Part shown: positions 42,500 to 52,815 of the stretch, in pieces | Layout: the number at the start of each line of letters is the position of its first letter | Position numbering within the stretch: the first letter of the stretch is position 1 | DNA from: Tetracentron sinense | Taxonomy: Eukaryota; Streptophyta; Magnoliopsida; Trochodendrales; Trochodendraceae | Assembly: GCA_015143295.1 (NCBI GenBank) | Contig: CM026551.1 | Span: forward strand, 12,531,330-12,595,329 | Reading direction: 5' to 3' | Length of the DNA: 64,000 bases | Notes under the pieces: model-generated | The model's database searches: none | What the model was told of the DNA's origin: nothing | What the model saw: only the letters and a program-made list of their open reading frames with translations | Position numbers and translations under genes: made by a program

Positions 42500-44803
42500 T
42501 GTAATGACCCAACTTCTGATTACCAGATATTGTGTTTCTAGCACCTAAATATGTAAACTGTATGAGTTAAGACTATATATAGTGGAAAGTGTGACCCTAA
42601 GAGACCCTAAGAATTTAGACTTGAGATCATAATATCGATCAATCGGGGTAGAATTTCTAAAATCTGACATTAACAGAAATGACCCGTCTAATGTAGAGAA
42701 GGGTTTGGAGAGATAAAAAAATATGTATATTATTTTTATTACTAATTATAATTAGTGAGTAATTAGTTGATTAATTAGTGATTAGGATGTTAATTATCTT
42801 CTAATTTGAGATTAAGGGCTTTTGTAAATAAGGTAAGTTAAAGAAATATAATACGGTGACTTTTTATGCTTAATTACAATTAGTAAGTATCTAAGTAATG
42901 ACAATTAGTAAGTATCTAAGTACCAATGTAACTAATTAGTGTTTAAAGGAGTTAATTATAAATAATTTATAAACTAATGACTTAAAGTATAATAAAATCA
43001 AGTTGAGGGGTGAGTTTGTAATTAGGAGAATTAGGAGAAGTCAAGTGGTGGGTGATGAAACAACCCACACGTGGATTCCACTGTCTGTAGACATACAATT
43101 TGTTCTGTGAACAGTAACAGAACAATAACGTGAACAGTAGCAGTGAAGTTACTGTAGCACAGAACAGTACGTAGAAGAAGAGGAGGATAGGAGGAAAGAG
43201 AAGAAGAAGAAGAAAGAAAGGAAAGGAAAAGGAAAGGAAAGAAGAGAAAGGGAAAAGGAAGGAAAAAGGAAAGAAAAAAGAGGAAAAGGAAAGAAAATAT
43301 ATTTCTTTCACCTGGATTATGTTTACAATTGGGTAAGTAAATTCATATGTGTTTGATTTAATTCGTGATTTTTTGAATTCTATTAAAGGAATTTGTTGTT
43401 AAATTTTTTGAAAATTGTTATATGAATATGCAAAGATGTTGGAAACAATTTCAGATTATAGTATGTGGAAAATTTCAGATTGTAGAAATTTTGAATAAGT
43501 GGAAATTTTCAGATTGGAGTAATTTTCAATAAGTGGAAAATTTCAGATTATAGTAATTATGAATAAGTATGTAGGACTTACCTATTTTGAAAGTAAATGA
43601 TGAGTTAATTTGAAAAATGAAATATATATCTTTGAATCGTATCAGATTTCGAAAGAAAAACCTTCGAGTGACGTGATTATGAAATTTGAATCTAATTTAT
43701 GTATTATAAATATGATTTTGATTTTGATATATATCACTGATGATCCATGGATTTGGTAGTCAGTTGATATCTAGGGAAGAATACCACCCTGACAATCCAT
43801 GGATTTGGTAGTCAGTTTATAAATGCATTAACCAGCTGGTGAGTTACCCTTTTGGATGTTACATTCCCACATTGTATTCCAAGAGAGCCTAAGGATCTGA
43901 CCCTAGTACGGGACGTCCGGTAGACCCCAGCGTATTAGGGTGGTCCCAGGCGGCTGTGTTGGAATGATTGGGAGAATCCAATGTACCAATTCAGTTTTGT
44001 CCTATTTCGAGAGAGCCTTTAAGAGTATTATTCTACCGTGATCTCTTATAGGAGACTATGCTGACAAGATCGGTGAAAAATACGTGAGTCAGTATAAGAT
44101 AGCACTCTGGTATTTGGTGCTGATAGATTTATATAGTAACAAGGATAGTTGTAAGTTATATATCATAGAGTTTTGAAGATTTTATTTCGGGATTCGTTAT
44201 TACTTGGATTTATGATTCAACGGGAGGTTTGTATTTACAATCAGTTTAAATTCATGATTTGCAGCAGAATTATTTATATGGTCTCATGCATATATTTGGA
44301 AAATTACCATAAACTAATTTAAAATACGCATGATAATTAGTTTGAAAATTGCATATATTTCCAATGCATTTCTTTTTAAGTTCATTGAATCCTACACATA
44401 TGAGAATTACTTATTGAGCTTTCCAGCTCACCCAAATTTATACTACTCTTGCAGACTAGGAGCTTGCTAATGGAGATAGAAGCAGTTGTCTCTTTTTGAG
44501 GTGTGGAGTTTTGTACATTTGTATAAAGAGTGAACAGAAAGATATCATCAGAGGTATATTTTGGGTTTAAGGTTAATGTTGTAATACAAACTTTAGTAGA
44601 AAGTGATAAAAATTTTGGTGTAAAAAGTAGATTGTACATATGTAAATAGTTGCTCTGATGAATCATATTATATAGGTGAGTTTGGAAGTTCAAATCTTTA
44701 TTATGTGTGATGAAGAATGATTAAATATTTTATAATATGAGCCAAGAGATTGAATGAGAACTCACACCCTGAGATTCGAGAGTTTGGGTTTCGGGGTGTG
44801 ACA
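42500..44803 (+). mobile_element. Solo LTR, Ty3/gypsy-like, unit 2 copy (2,304 bp)
   Basis: It begins TGTAATGACCC and ends GGGGTGTGACA, flanked by taacc at 42495-42499 and 44804-44808. It was therefore already solo before the large duplication. The polypurine run is at 43172-43297. Confidence 0.86.
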
Positions 44804-44811
44804 TAACCAGA

Positions 44812-45240
44812 GTTGAAAAAATGGCTGATAATGAGGCCACAACCAGCTTTTCCAGCGAACACATTTCTGTCGGTAGTTGCAAAGAATCCCCTTCCAGTGG
44901 ATTGGTGGGAAATGGCCGTTGTGTGTTCTTTTCCAAAGTCATTAGCGTGCTGACTGAGTTGGAAAGGGCCATCATTGCTCTACTTCCGAGTGATGAGTTG
45001 CCAAGAATCCCCTTCTAGTGGGTTGGTGGGATATAACTAGAGTTGAAAAAATGGCGGATAATGAGGCCATAACCACCTCTTCCAGCGAACACATTTCCAC
45101 CGTTAGTTGCAAAGAATCCCCTTCCAGTGGGTTAGTAGGAAATGGTCGTTGTGTGTTCTTTTCCAGAGTTATTAGCGAACCGGACTAAGTTGGAAAGCGC
45201 CATCCATACTCTACTTCCGAGTGATGAGTGTTCATCTTTG
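44812..45240 (+). repeat. 230-bp tandem repeat, unit 2
   Basis: gttgaaaaaatggc starts at 44812 and 45042, period 230 as in unit 1. Confidence 0.78.
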
Positions 45241-45329
45241 CTACCATTTGAATCTTGAAAGGGGATTATCATTGTTAAACGGTTCTCAACGTTGTGTGAC
45301 CATTGTGCTCATCAGTCGTGGTCGTTGCC

Positions 45330-45452
45330 AGATAGAGGATCCATTATCATGAATAGGTGGTGGCCGGTGTCAAACCAAGTCCCTGAGAGTAGGATCCCGG
45401 TATCCTTTTGGATAGGGATAGTGGGACTTCCCCTACATCTCTAGAATCGGGG
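45330..45452 (+). pseudogene. DUF4283-like fragment, unit 2
   Basis: This is the same frame as 20140-20262 (RWWPVSNQVPESR, GLPLHL, TAG, NRG). The stop is shared by both units and so is older than the duplication. Confidence 0.42.
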
Positions 45453-45612
45453 ACACCTGTGGCAGCACGTTGGTAATTGATAAATGCTCGTTAACTCTGT
45501 CGGATCTCCTTCAAGCTCGTTTCCGGATAGTTAAGAGTTAATCGGGGACACCTATTCTATTACAAGAACCCTATACCTATTTCCGATTGCTATTATAGAT
45601 TTCATGCAATCG

Positions 45613-45731
45613 CAAAACCCTATAACAGGTATACCGAAACCCTAATTCAATTCCAAACCCTAACACATCAAATTTCCAAAACCCTAAACATTAAAACCCA
45701 AAACCCTAACCCTTTATCCTTTGAAACCCTA
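45613..45731. repeat. Telobox cluster, unit 2
   Basis: Six AAACCCTA-type motifs in the same order as 20424-20541, with almost no change in the motifs. Confidence 0.75.
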
Positions 45732-46039
45732 CAAAAAGATTAGAAAATATGCATTGAATTAAGATTTAATCCCTAAGCTTGTGGAAACATAGAATTCCGT
45801 ACAACCCTCGCTAATATAACTGAGGGTCATATTGTAGGTTTATGACATGGCCTCAAATTGTTATAAAATTGCTTTCTTGAGTTTTCTTAGTTAATTATTT
45901 GTGATACGATTGCTATTTTTTAATTTTCCTTATTCTTGTTAATTAAATCTTGATCTCAGCACACTAGATTTTAGGCCATTGCATAGTCCTAACATCATTG
46001 AGCTTGGATGAAGGTTGAGGATGTTGGGCTTTGGTTGAT
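45732..46039. other. Unassigned AT-rich spacer, unit 2
   Basis: This is the copy of 20542-20849. Nothing is recognised. Confidence 0.5.
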
Positions 46040-46590
46040 AACTTGGAGTTTGAAAGAAGAAAGGGATAAGCAGGAGGTTCAAAAATGGGGTGCTTGCAAT
46101 GCCTTCTTTAACTTGCACACCTTCCCTTCAAATGAAGGACATGTAAAACCAGGAAGAAATAACATATACACCTCTTCCTCCAAGTCACCATGCAGGAAAA
46201 CATTCTTCATATCAAGTTGAAATAAGATCCAATTATGGTTAGTTTCAAAAGATTTCAGAACACTCACCGAGTTTATTTTGGCAACTAAAGCAATGCCTCA
46301 TGATAATTTGTGCCATAAGTCTATGTATACCCTTTCGAGACCAGACGAGCCTTGTATCTTTTTCATCTGATTGGTCTTCCTTCTTGCATACACGTGCAAT
46401 TATTTTTCTTTCTCAATGGGGATTTCACACTCCCCGTGTCTATACTACCACCATGACAATTGTTAAACATGTGAGAAGGAATAAAAATAGTAACGGAAGA
46501 CATCTCTTCATTTGTACGCTTCACCAGAAGAGAAGTGTTCTTGTCAGAGAAATGAAGAGTAGACAAAAAGAACATAAAGAGTAGAGTCAA
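46040..46590 (-). pseudogene. copia reverse transcriptase fragment, unit 2
   Basis: This is the copy of 20850-21395, with ILFQLDMKNVFLHGDLEEEV and GKVCKLKKAL on the minus strand at 46267-46079. Confidence 0.8.
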
Positions 46591-46728
46591 TGCCCAAGGG
46601 ACCTAGTCGGGTGCTCTAAGAGGCCCGGATATCCCTATCACCAAAAAAAAAAAAAAGCTGTTCTTGTGAGGTTGGTGTTAGAGAGAAGATCTGGTCGGTG
46701 CTTCCCGGTGCTATTTTTTTGTCCAAGC
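46591..46728 (+). mobile_element. LINE 3' fragment stub, cut by a deletion
   Basis: This corresponds to 21396-21533. At 46728/46729 it joins directly to sequence matching 22643. About 1.1 kb is missing: the rest of the LINE tail, the copia integrase tail and the short repeat field. The joint shares only cc. Confidence 0.85.
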
Positions 46729-48841
46729 CCATGCAAACCCTTGTCTCAATCCCTAAAGGCCCAAGCCCATTCCTGTTGCCTATATAAATCATAGGAAAAG
46801 GTTCAAAAACCCAAACCTCATTTGCGTGAGAGTAGCAATTTCGGTGAGCTACGAAACCTCCGGCGAGCTTCACTATTCTAGCAACTCTCACCCCTCCATT
46901 TTCACCGGCGTCATCACCATCTCTCGATCCATAACGTAGCCACCTCGTTCTCACCGCCAGCGGCAGCTCCATCTCCATCAACCATTAGCATCGGCCAGTA
47001 GCTCATCGCTAATAGCAAGCCGCCACTTTCGATCTCCATCGCCTCTGCGCAGCTCATCCTCCTAATCTCAGGTGATTTTAATTGAAGTCCCCTTTTCTAG
47101 ATCTAGAATTCTAGCTCTAGATTTCATTTGATTCAATTTCTAGATATCTAATTCCAAATCAGTTTGTGTAATTTATTTTTTTATTATTTGTTCTTTTCGT
47201 GTTCATTTTTGCACAGATCCAAATTTGAACAGACCTGTATCCATCTTCACCGGCTCCATCGTCGGTCCCGGTCTCCGGTAGTGTTCTCAGGCAATCCCTC
47301 TATCTCCATTTCAATCATCCTCGCCACTTTCATTCAGCAGTTTTCTTGCTACTCAGGTTTTCTCCCTTAATCCTCTATCTCTTGCTCTTAATCCATTTCC
47401 TTGATCTAGATTTCTAGATATAGATCTCTGGATCTAGAATTCTAGACCCTTTATCCCCTCGTTTCGATTCTATTGCTATTGTTTCTTGGTTTTTTCTTTT
47501 CTTAATTTAATTTAATTTTATTGTTATTTCCTGTGTTTCTTATTATTCTTCATTGTATGGCATCAGATTTGCTTCTTAAATTCGATCAAGACCTCTGGTA
47601 GTAGTTTATCTCTCCTGTCCTCAGATTCACTCTGGAAATCCAGCTAGTATCCTCCATTGTCATACCAGTGGCCATATCTGAGCTTCCTTTTTTTATTTTT
47701 TTATTTTAGTTCTTAAACCCATTGTTCTGTGGGTTGAGTGATTGGGAGAATTTCTTTTCTTTTATCGGATCATCGAAGCAGCGGCATCGTCTTCTTCCAT
47801 CAACCATCGTAGGTATGCTTCTTCCCCTGCATTATTTTATTATTATTCTTGTTACTGTTGTGTAACTCTCGGATGGCCAAAAATCTGAAATCAAGCATGG
47901 ATCTGCTTGCTATGGCTTGATTTTGTGCAAAACTTGAAGTTTAGGATTCTGGTTTTGTTCAAAACCAGGACATAACAAGTCTGGAGCTCCTTCCCCTTTG
48001 TTTGTCTTGAATGATTCTAAAAAGGGGGGAGTTAAAGATCTTGTTTGAATCCTATGGGCTTTTGTTTGAGGTCAAAATTAGCGAGCTAAAGGCCTATTTG
48101 TTGAGGCTGGTTTCTCCCACGGGCCCCTTAGAATCACTTTAAATCTTTTGGGTCTACCGGATTTGTTTTGTAATGTTGTTTTATCAATTGAGCTTCATTG
48201 ACAGGAATAAAATGCAATTTCATTTTATAACTACATGTGATAAATATTGTGTATAGTCTTGCAGTCAAATTTACTACCTATCAATGGACTCTATCCCATG
48301 CATGTGCTCCACATGAGCTTCTAGATTTTAGGGATTTATAGAAAATTGACCATGAATCGATCAACCATGGGACAATCTTTCACTACCCATGAATCTATCA
48401 ACTTATTATAAAAGAGGCTTAAATGCTCTTGTTTTATAATTTCATCTGATATCTTTTCAAAAATTCCTCTAAAGTATCATGTCCCACCGACTCCTTTACT
48501 CTTCATCTTGCTTCCTATTGCTCCTGTTGGATCCGAAAGACTCCCAATTTTAACTTCCTCTCATTTTATTGAGTTCCACCATTATTAGTGTTACATTGTT
48601 TCTTTGCACAAATTGTAAAAGAAGCTTCCCCTTTTGATATTTTGCACTTCAAAAATTGGTGATTGTAAAGTAACCTTCCCTTTTTGATATTCTGCACTTC
48701 TGAAATTGGTGAGCTACGATTAGGGTTTTGTTGTTTCTTTGCAGAATTCTTCTTCTCATGAAAATGTTATTTATTCAGGACTTTCACATGAAAATTGGTG
48801 ATTAGGTCATCGGAAGAAGATTTACGGCTTCTCTGGTAGAA
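46729..48841 (+). other. Leader-like non-coding region upstream of the ROP exon, unit 2
   Basis: This matches 22643-24616. The 26-bp palindrome is changed by one base near 47116. It holds about 180 bases (48300-48470) not seen in unit 1. No gene is supported. Confidence 0.5.
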
Positions 48842-48940
48842 ATGAGCATGTCTAGATTTATAAATTGTGTCATCGTCAGGGACAGTGCCGTTGGTAAAAC
48901 ATGTATGTTGATTTCCCACACCAGCAACACATTCCCTACG
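48842..48940 (+). pseudogene. ROP/RAC GTPase, first exon only (unit 2)
   Basis: [20 protein letters not shown] starts at 48842, and the exon ends SNTFPT at a GTGAGT donor (48941). The phosphate-loop GKT is intact here, unlike unit 1 (NKT), but the first glycine of the loop is arginine and no further ROP exon is found. Unit 2 is closer to the ancestral sequence. Confidence 0.88.
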
Positions 48941-49403
48941 GTGAGTTCCAATTTCAGCTTTTTTAGGCCATTATTTTGTTTGATTTGGGAGGGATTTCCT
49001 CTTTTCTATCTGTGTGACTTGGTAGATCATTCTGGAATAAAATATTTTATTTTTTAGGGTTTTATATTTTGACCTAACTCAGGTTGCGGAATAAGAGATA
49101 ATCATTCTCGTGTTCTCTATCAAGCCCTAAGAGAAGGTAATATAACTTCTCTTCTCCTTCTATGTTCTGATTTCTCTTTTTCATTTTTATTTTATTTTGT
49201 CTGCTCGGGTTTTGCATTTGGGGGTTATGGGGTTTCTGTAGCAATTTTTAGCCTTTTGATTTTATTTATTTATTTATATTTTTTGTGGGGTGAATTTGTG
49301 CGAGGGCAAAATTTTTTGGTTTTAAAAATATGGTTGGTTCTAGGGATACTGGCATAAAGTTATTTATTTTTCCATGTTGGGCTCGTATCATTTTTTTTCT
49401 TAG

Positions 49404-49611
49404 GCAATAAGACATATTTTGATAGTTCTTTTTGTTTTGATGGACTCCATCCATCCCCTACACATGACATTACTGCGAGCAATGGGAAACATCCAAATCT
49501 GATTCTTATTGTTGGTATTGATGTTGGCATCCTTATCATCATCATATGTGTTAATGATTTATTCATGCACATCTGGTCAAGGAAAGAAGAATGCATCACT
49601 CAAAGAAAGTG
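49404..49611 (+). pseudogene. Receptor-like kinase transmembrane exon (unit 2 only)
   Basis: A T-rich acceptor (ttcttag) precedes 49404, and a GTACGT donor follows at 49612. In one frame the piece reads HDITASNGKHPNL, then the hydrophobic run LILIVGIDVGILIIIICV (a membrane segment of 18 residues), then basic SRKEECITQRK. Its place, about 1.7 kb before the kinase exon, and its type (short outer part, membrane segment, basic inner part) fit the transmembrane exon of the same RLK. The first bases of the exon are not open in this frame. In unit 1 the whole piece was lost. Confidence 0.72.
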
Positions 49612-50448
49612 GTACGTATTTCAGATGCAATTTCAGGCATATTTTATGATGTCAAAGTATTAGTATGCTTTCTTTATGTTAGATCTAGATACTTAAAAAG
49701 TTTTGATCAGTACTTCCATTCATGTCATTTTTGGACGCTTTTTTGTTCCTTTTAGAGTCTTCAACTTTTTTGTGATAAACAGTTTATCAAATTATAATGT
49801 CTTCAAGAGTCCCTATACAAAACAACAAATAGAGTCAGAATGACCACCAGCCTTTGCTGAGGAAAATGACGACACCTTCTGCAGATTTCAGTGGTCAAAG
49901 ATAGATCACCATGAAAACCAATTCTATTCAATATTGATGTCTTTTTTTTAATGAATCATAGAACCTTAGTTAATCAAAGTTTCGTTCATTGCATCAAATC
50001 TTTGAAAAAGATTGTGAGAAGACAGCATAGAATATTAAGACCTCCTTTTTCTATCCATTTCGTTTTCAGAATCTCCTCATTATTTATTTTTCTTCCATCA
50101 ATTTCTTTGAAGCGACAGTCGCTTGTTGCTATGTGCTTTTATGTCTCGGCTTGTTAGTTTTTGTGCATTGTCCTTTAGTTTATGTCTTTGTAAACTGTTC
50201 CATTTTCGTGTGTATATATATTTCTGCTTTATCGATAAAAAAAAAATATCTATCAAACCCAAATTTGATTTTCAAGTGATACTATATGGCAAGTAATGTA
50301 GGAAACAGAACTCCATCATCATCAGTGCCTTATCCCATGTTCCCAACTGTTTGAGGTTGGCAAGGTGAATCCTGTTCCATTTTATTTAGGCAACAGAACT
50401 CCTTATGTGTTTGATTTTCAAGTGATGGTATATGGCAATTGGCTTAAG
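49612..50448 (+). other. RLK intron sequence with a LINE-like 3' stub
   Basis: This is present only in unit 2. Around 50150-50245 the sequence (tttgtaaactgttcc, ttatcgat, then a run of A at 50238) looks like the last bases of a LINE tail similar to those at 21780-21845. The rest is unassigned AT-rich DNA. Confidence 0.4.
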
Positions 50449-51268
50449 TAGGAACCTAATCTAATCAAATCCTAATCAAATCAAACTACTAAATCGTAAT
50501 CTTTTTCAAATTCAAATCTACCTAGATATGAGATGAGATACAATGTATCTCATCTCACCTTATTACACCCTTAGTATTCTCTAAACTATCTCTAATACCC
50601 TCCCGCAATTGTATGGTCCATTGAAGAAGGATCGTGCAATTGTTACAAAAAAAAAGTAGCCCATGATCATTGGGGATTTGTTGAAAAGTCACCGGAACAT
50701 CTAATTTTAGTATATTGGTGGTCATCGTCAGTTTGTGAAATCCATCACTGTCGCATCCCGCTCATCTTAGAGTCTGTCGGAGCCGGTGGTCCACTAGAGC
50801 AAACATTCATGATCTCTCCCAATAACACAGAGAAGCCAGTCGTTTGAGAGAAAAAATAAAAAAACAGAACTCAAAGGTATCAATGACAGACATATTTAAA
50901 TAAGAGTTTGGTGATTGCTATGACTTTGGAACTAAAAAAATAGAGGTTTAGGCCGGACGAGCGGCATTGCCGCCCGCCGAAAATACAAGATTTAAAAAAA
51001 AAAAAAACTCAAATCAAGGTCCGGTCGACCTGCTCTGATACCATGATAAAAAATGGATTTGTTGACAATTATTGGATGATTACAATCACCTCTAATAGAG
51101 AGTACATTGACCTCAAGATAGAAACCTAATCTAATCAAATCCTAATCCAATCAAACTAATAAATCCTAATCTTTTTCAAATTCAAATCTTCCTAGATATG
51201 AGATGAGAAACAGTGTATCTCATCTCACCTTATTACACCACTCTATATTCTCTAAACTATCTCTAATA
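50449..51268 (-). mobile_element. Short copia-type LTR element (TRIM-like) in the RLK intron
   Basis: On the minus strand: 5' LTR 51268-51044 (225 bp), perfect primer site TGGTATCAGAGC at 51043-51032, an internal region of about 430 bp without coding potential, a purine run at 50607-50598 (ttgcgggagg), and a 3' LTR 50597-50449 that lacks its last 75 bases or so. Two LTRs, a primer site and a polypurine tract around a tiny non-coding inside is the plan of TRIM elements. It could equally be a larger copia element with its inside deleted. Unit 1 keeps only the 5' LTR part. Confidence 0.75.
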
Positions 51269-51334
51269 ATATGACTGTTATAGTTTGGTTCCTTAGTAGT
51301 TTTTAAACAATTCATGTTAGAGTTTATTTTTCAG

Positions 51335-51930
51335 CAAAGTCGAGGACTGCCGATGCAGTTCCAATTGGAGGATCTCTTCCCCACTCCACCAACACATGAT
51401 TTCTTGCATATGAAGAGCTTAAAGAAGCAACAATTAACTTTGAAGCTGTAAGTGTGCTCGCAGAGGTGGATTCAGCAGGGTTTTCAATGGTGTCTTAAGT
51501 GATGGTACAACTGTTGCTATCAAGAAGCTTCTTAGCAGAGGACAACAAGGTGATAAGGAGTTCTTGGTTGAGGTCAAGATGGTTAGTAAGCGACATCACC
51601 ATAATCTTGTGAAATTTGTGGGTTACTATTGTAGTCATCACTCTTCGCAGACGGCAGAACCTCCTTCGTTACGAACTTGTTCCAAATGGACGCTTAGAGG
51701 CCTGGCTTCATGGTATTTTACATTCTTAAGTTATTGGGTTCTTCTGATATCTTGTTTTTTTTTAGTTACACTTGCTACTTTAAGTGAAAATTGAGCTTTT
51801 GCTTTAGAAACATGGGAGCAAATTTCATGCTATTAGTATAACTTTTATACACAATGTGCAATATTGATATGGACACTGTTTTCTTTTCAGGCCCCGTGGG
51901 ACTATTTTGTCCTTTGGATTCTAATTGTGG
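51335..51930 (+). pseudogene. Receptor-like kinase, juxtamembrane and N-lobe exons (unit 2)
   Basis: This is the copy of 25307-25900. It shares with unit 1 the TGA after PHSTNT and the lost base in the glycine loop, so the gene was dead before the duplication. Near 51652 it has 7 extra bases (acggcag), a further frameshift not in unit 1. VEVKMVSKRHHHNLVKFVGY is readable before it. The second exon begins at 51891. It lies downstream of the transmembrane exon at 49404. Confidence 0.85.
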
Positions 51931-52344
51931 GTTTTATTCTCCAAATTGTCATAGTTCTTTCATGAATCCTATTAAACACATCTTGATCTCCTTGTCGAAT
52001 CTTATCGTCTATTGATTTCATTTGGATTTTGGAGTGTAGAAAAAATGGATTAATTTTATATTTTCTAGAGGAACAAAGAAAAAAGAAATGAATTTTCACG
52101 GTTTTTTTGGATAATCAAGTGGTTGGATCTAATTTCGTCAAGAGCACGTGAAGAGAAATTTCACTGGCTATGATAGTAAAGCTTAAATCAAGGATTTTGG
52201 GAATCGGGAGCTATGCTTCGTCAAAAGACTTGAGGTATAAACTCTAGAATTTTCTAATCCTTTGTTTTCCTTTAATTTGAATTCCTTTATTTTTTAATTG
52301 TTTTCTCCAATTTGGCCGAATTCTCTTTTCATGTGGCATATCAG
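51931..52344 (+). other. Intron-like spacer, unit 2
   Basis: This is the copy of 25895-26309. Nothing is recognised beyond AT-rich sequence. Confidence 0.5.
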
Positions 52345-52815
52345 AAAATTGACTATTTTTGTGGAATGAATTTAATCAGAGTCGCCATGAAAGAGAGTAC
52401 AGATCATATTGGCTTACCAGGAACCAATTCATATTGGATCAGCCGTTGTATGAAATATCTTCCATTGTCAGTCCTCAGGTGAGTATTGGTATTCACTTTT
52501 ATCTTTTAATGGATATGGATTTAACTCCCAGTGTAAATACCTACATAGATTCTTTGATGAGCTTGCAAATCTGCTGATTTTTTAAAATTTATGGTTTGCT
52601 ATAGAACTTTTGGGATTGAAACAATGAGCTCATCGATATGTATGAAAAGAGGCTCGATGATGCTGCTTATATCAATTTTAATCTTGCACAAACCATTAAC
52701 CGTGGAGATGGTATACTATTTCATTAATAACTAAACTATTATGTGTCTATGGAGCATCGACAATTCATCTTCTTCACGCGTTACGATGACCCAACCATGG
52801 CAAAGAAGTGCAAGG
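52345..52815 (+). pseudogene. Exon-like pieces of an unidentified host gene, unit 2
   Basis: This is the copy of 26310-26780. Piece A is fully open here (FNQSRHEREYRSYWLTRN, then FILDQPLYEISSIVSPQ). Piece B reads NNELIDMYEKRLDDAAYINF after the same TGA. Piece C reads EHRQFIFFTRYDDPTMAKKC. Changes between units are few. The protein is not recognised. Confidence 0.5.
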
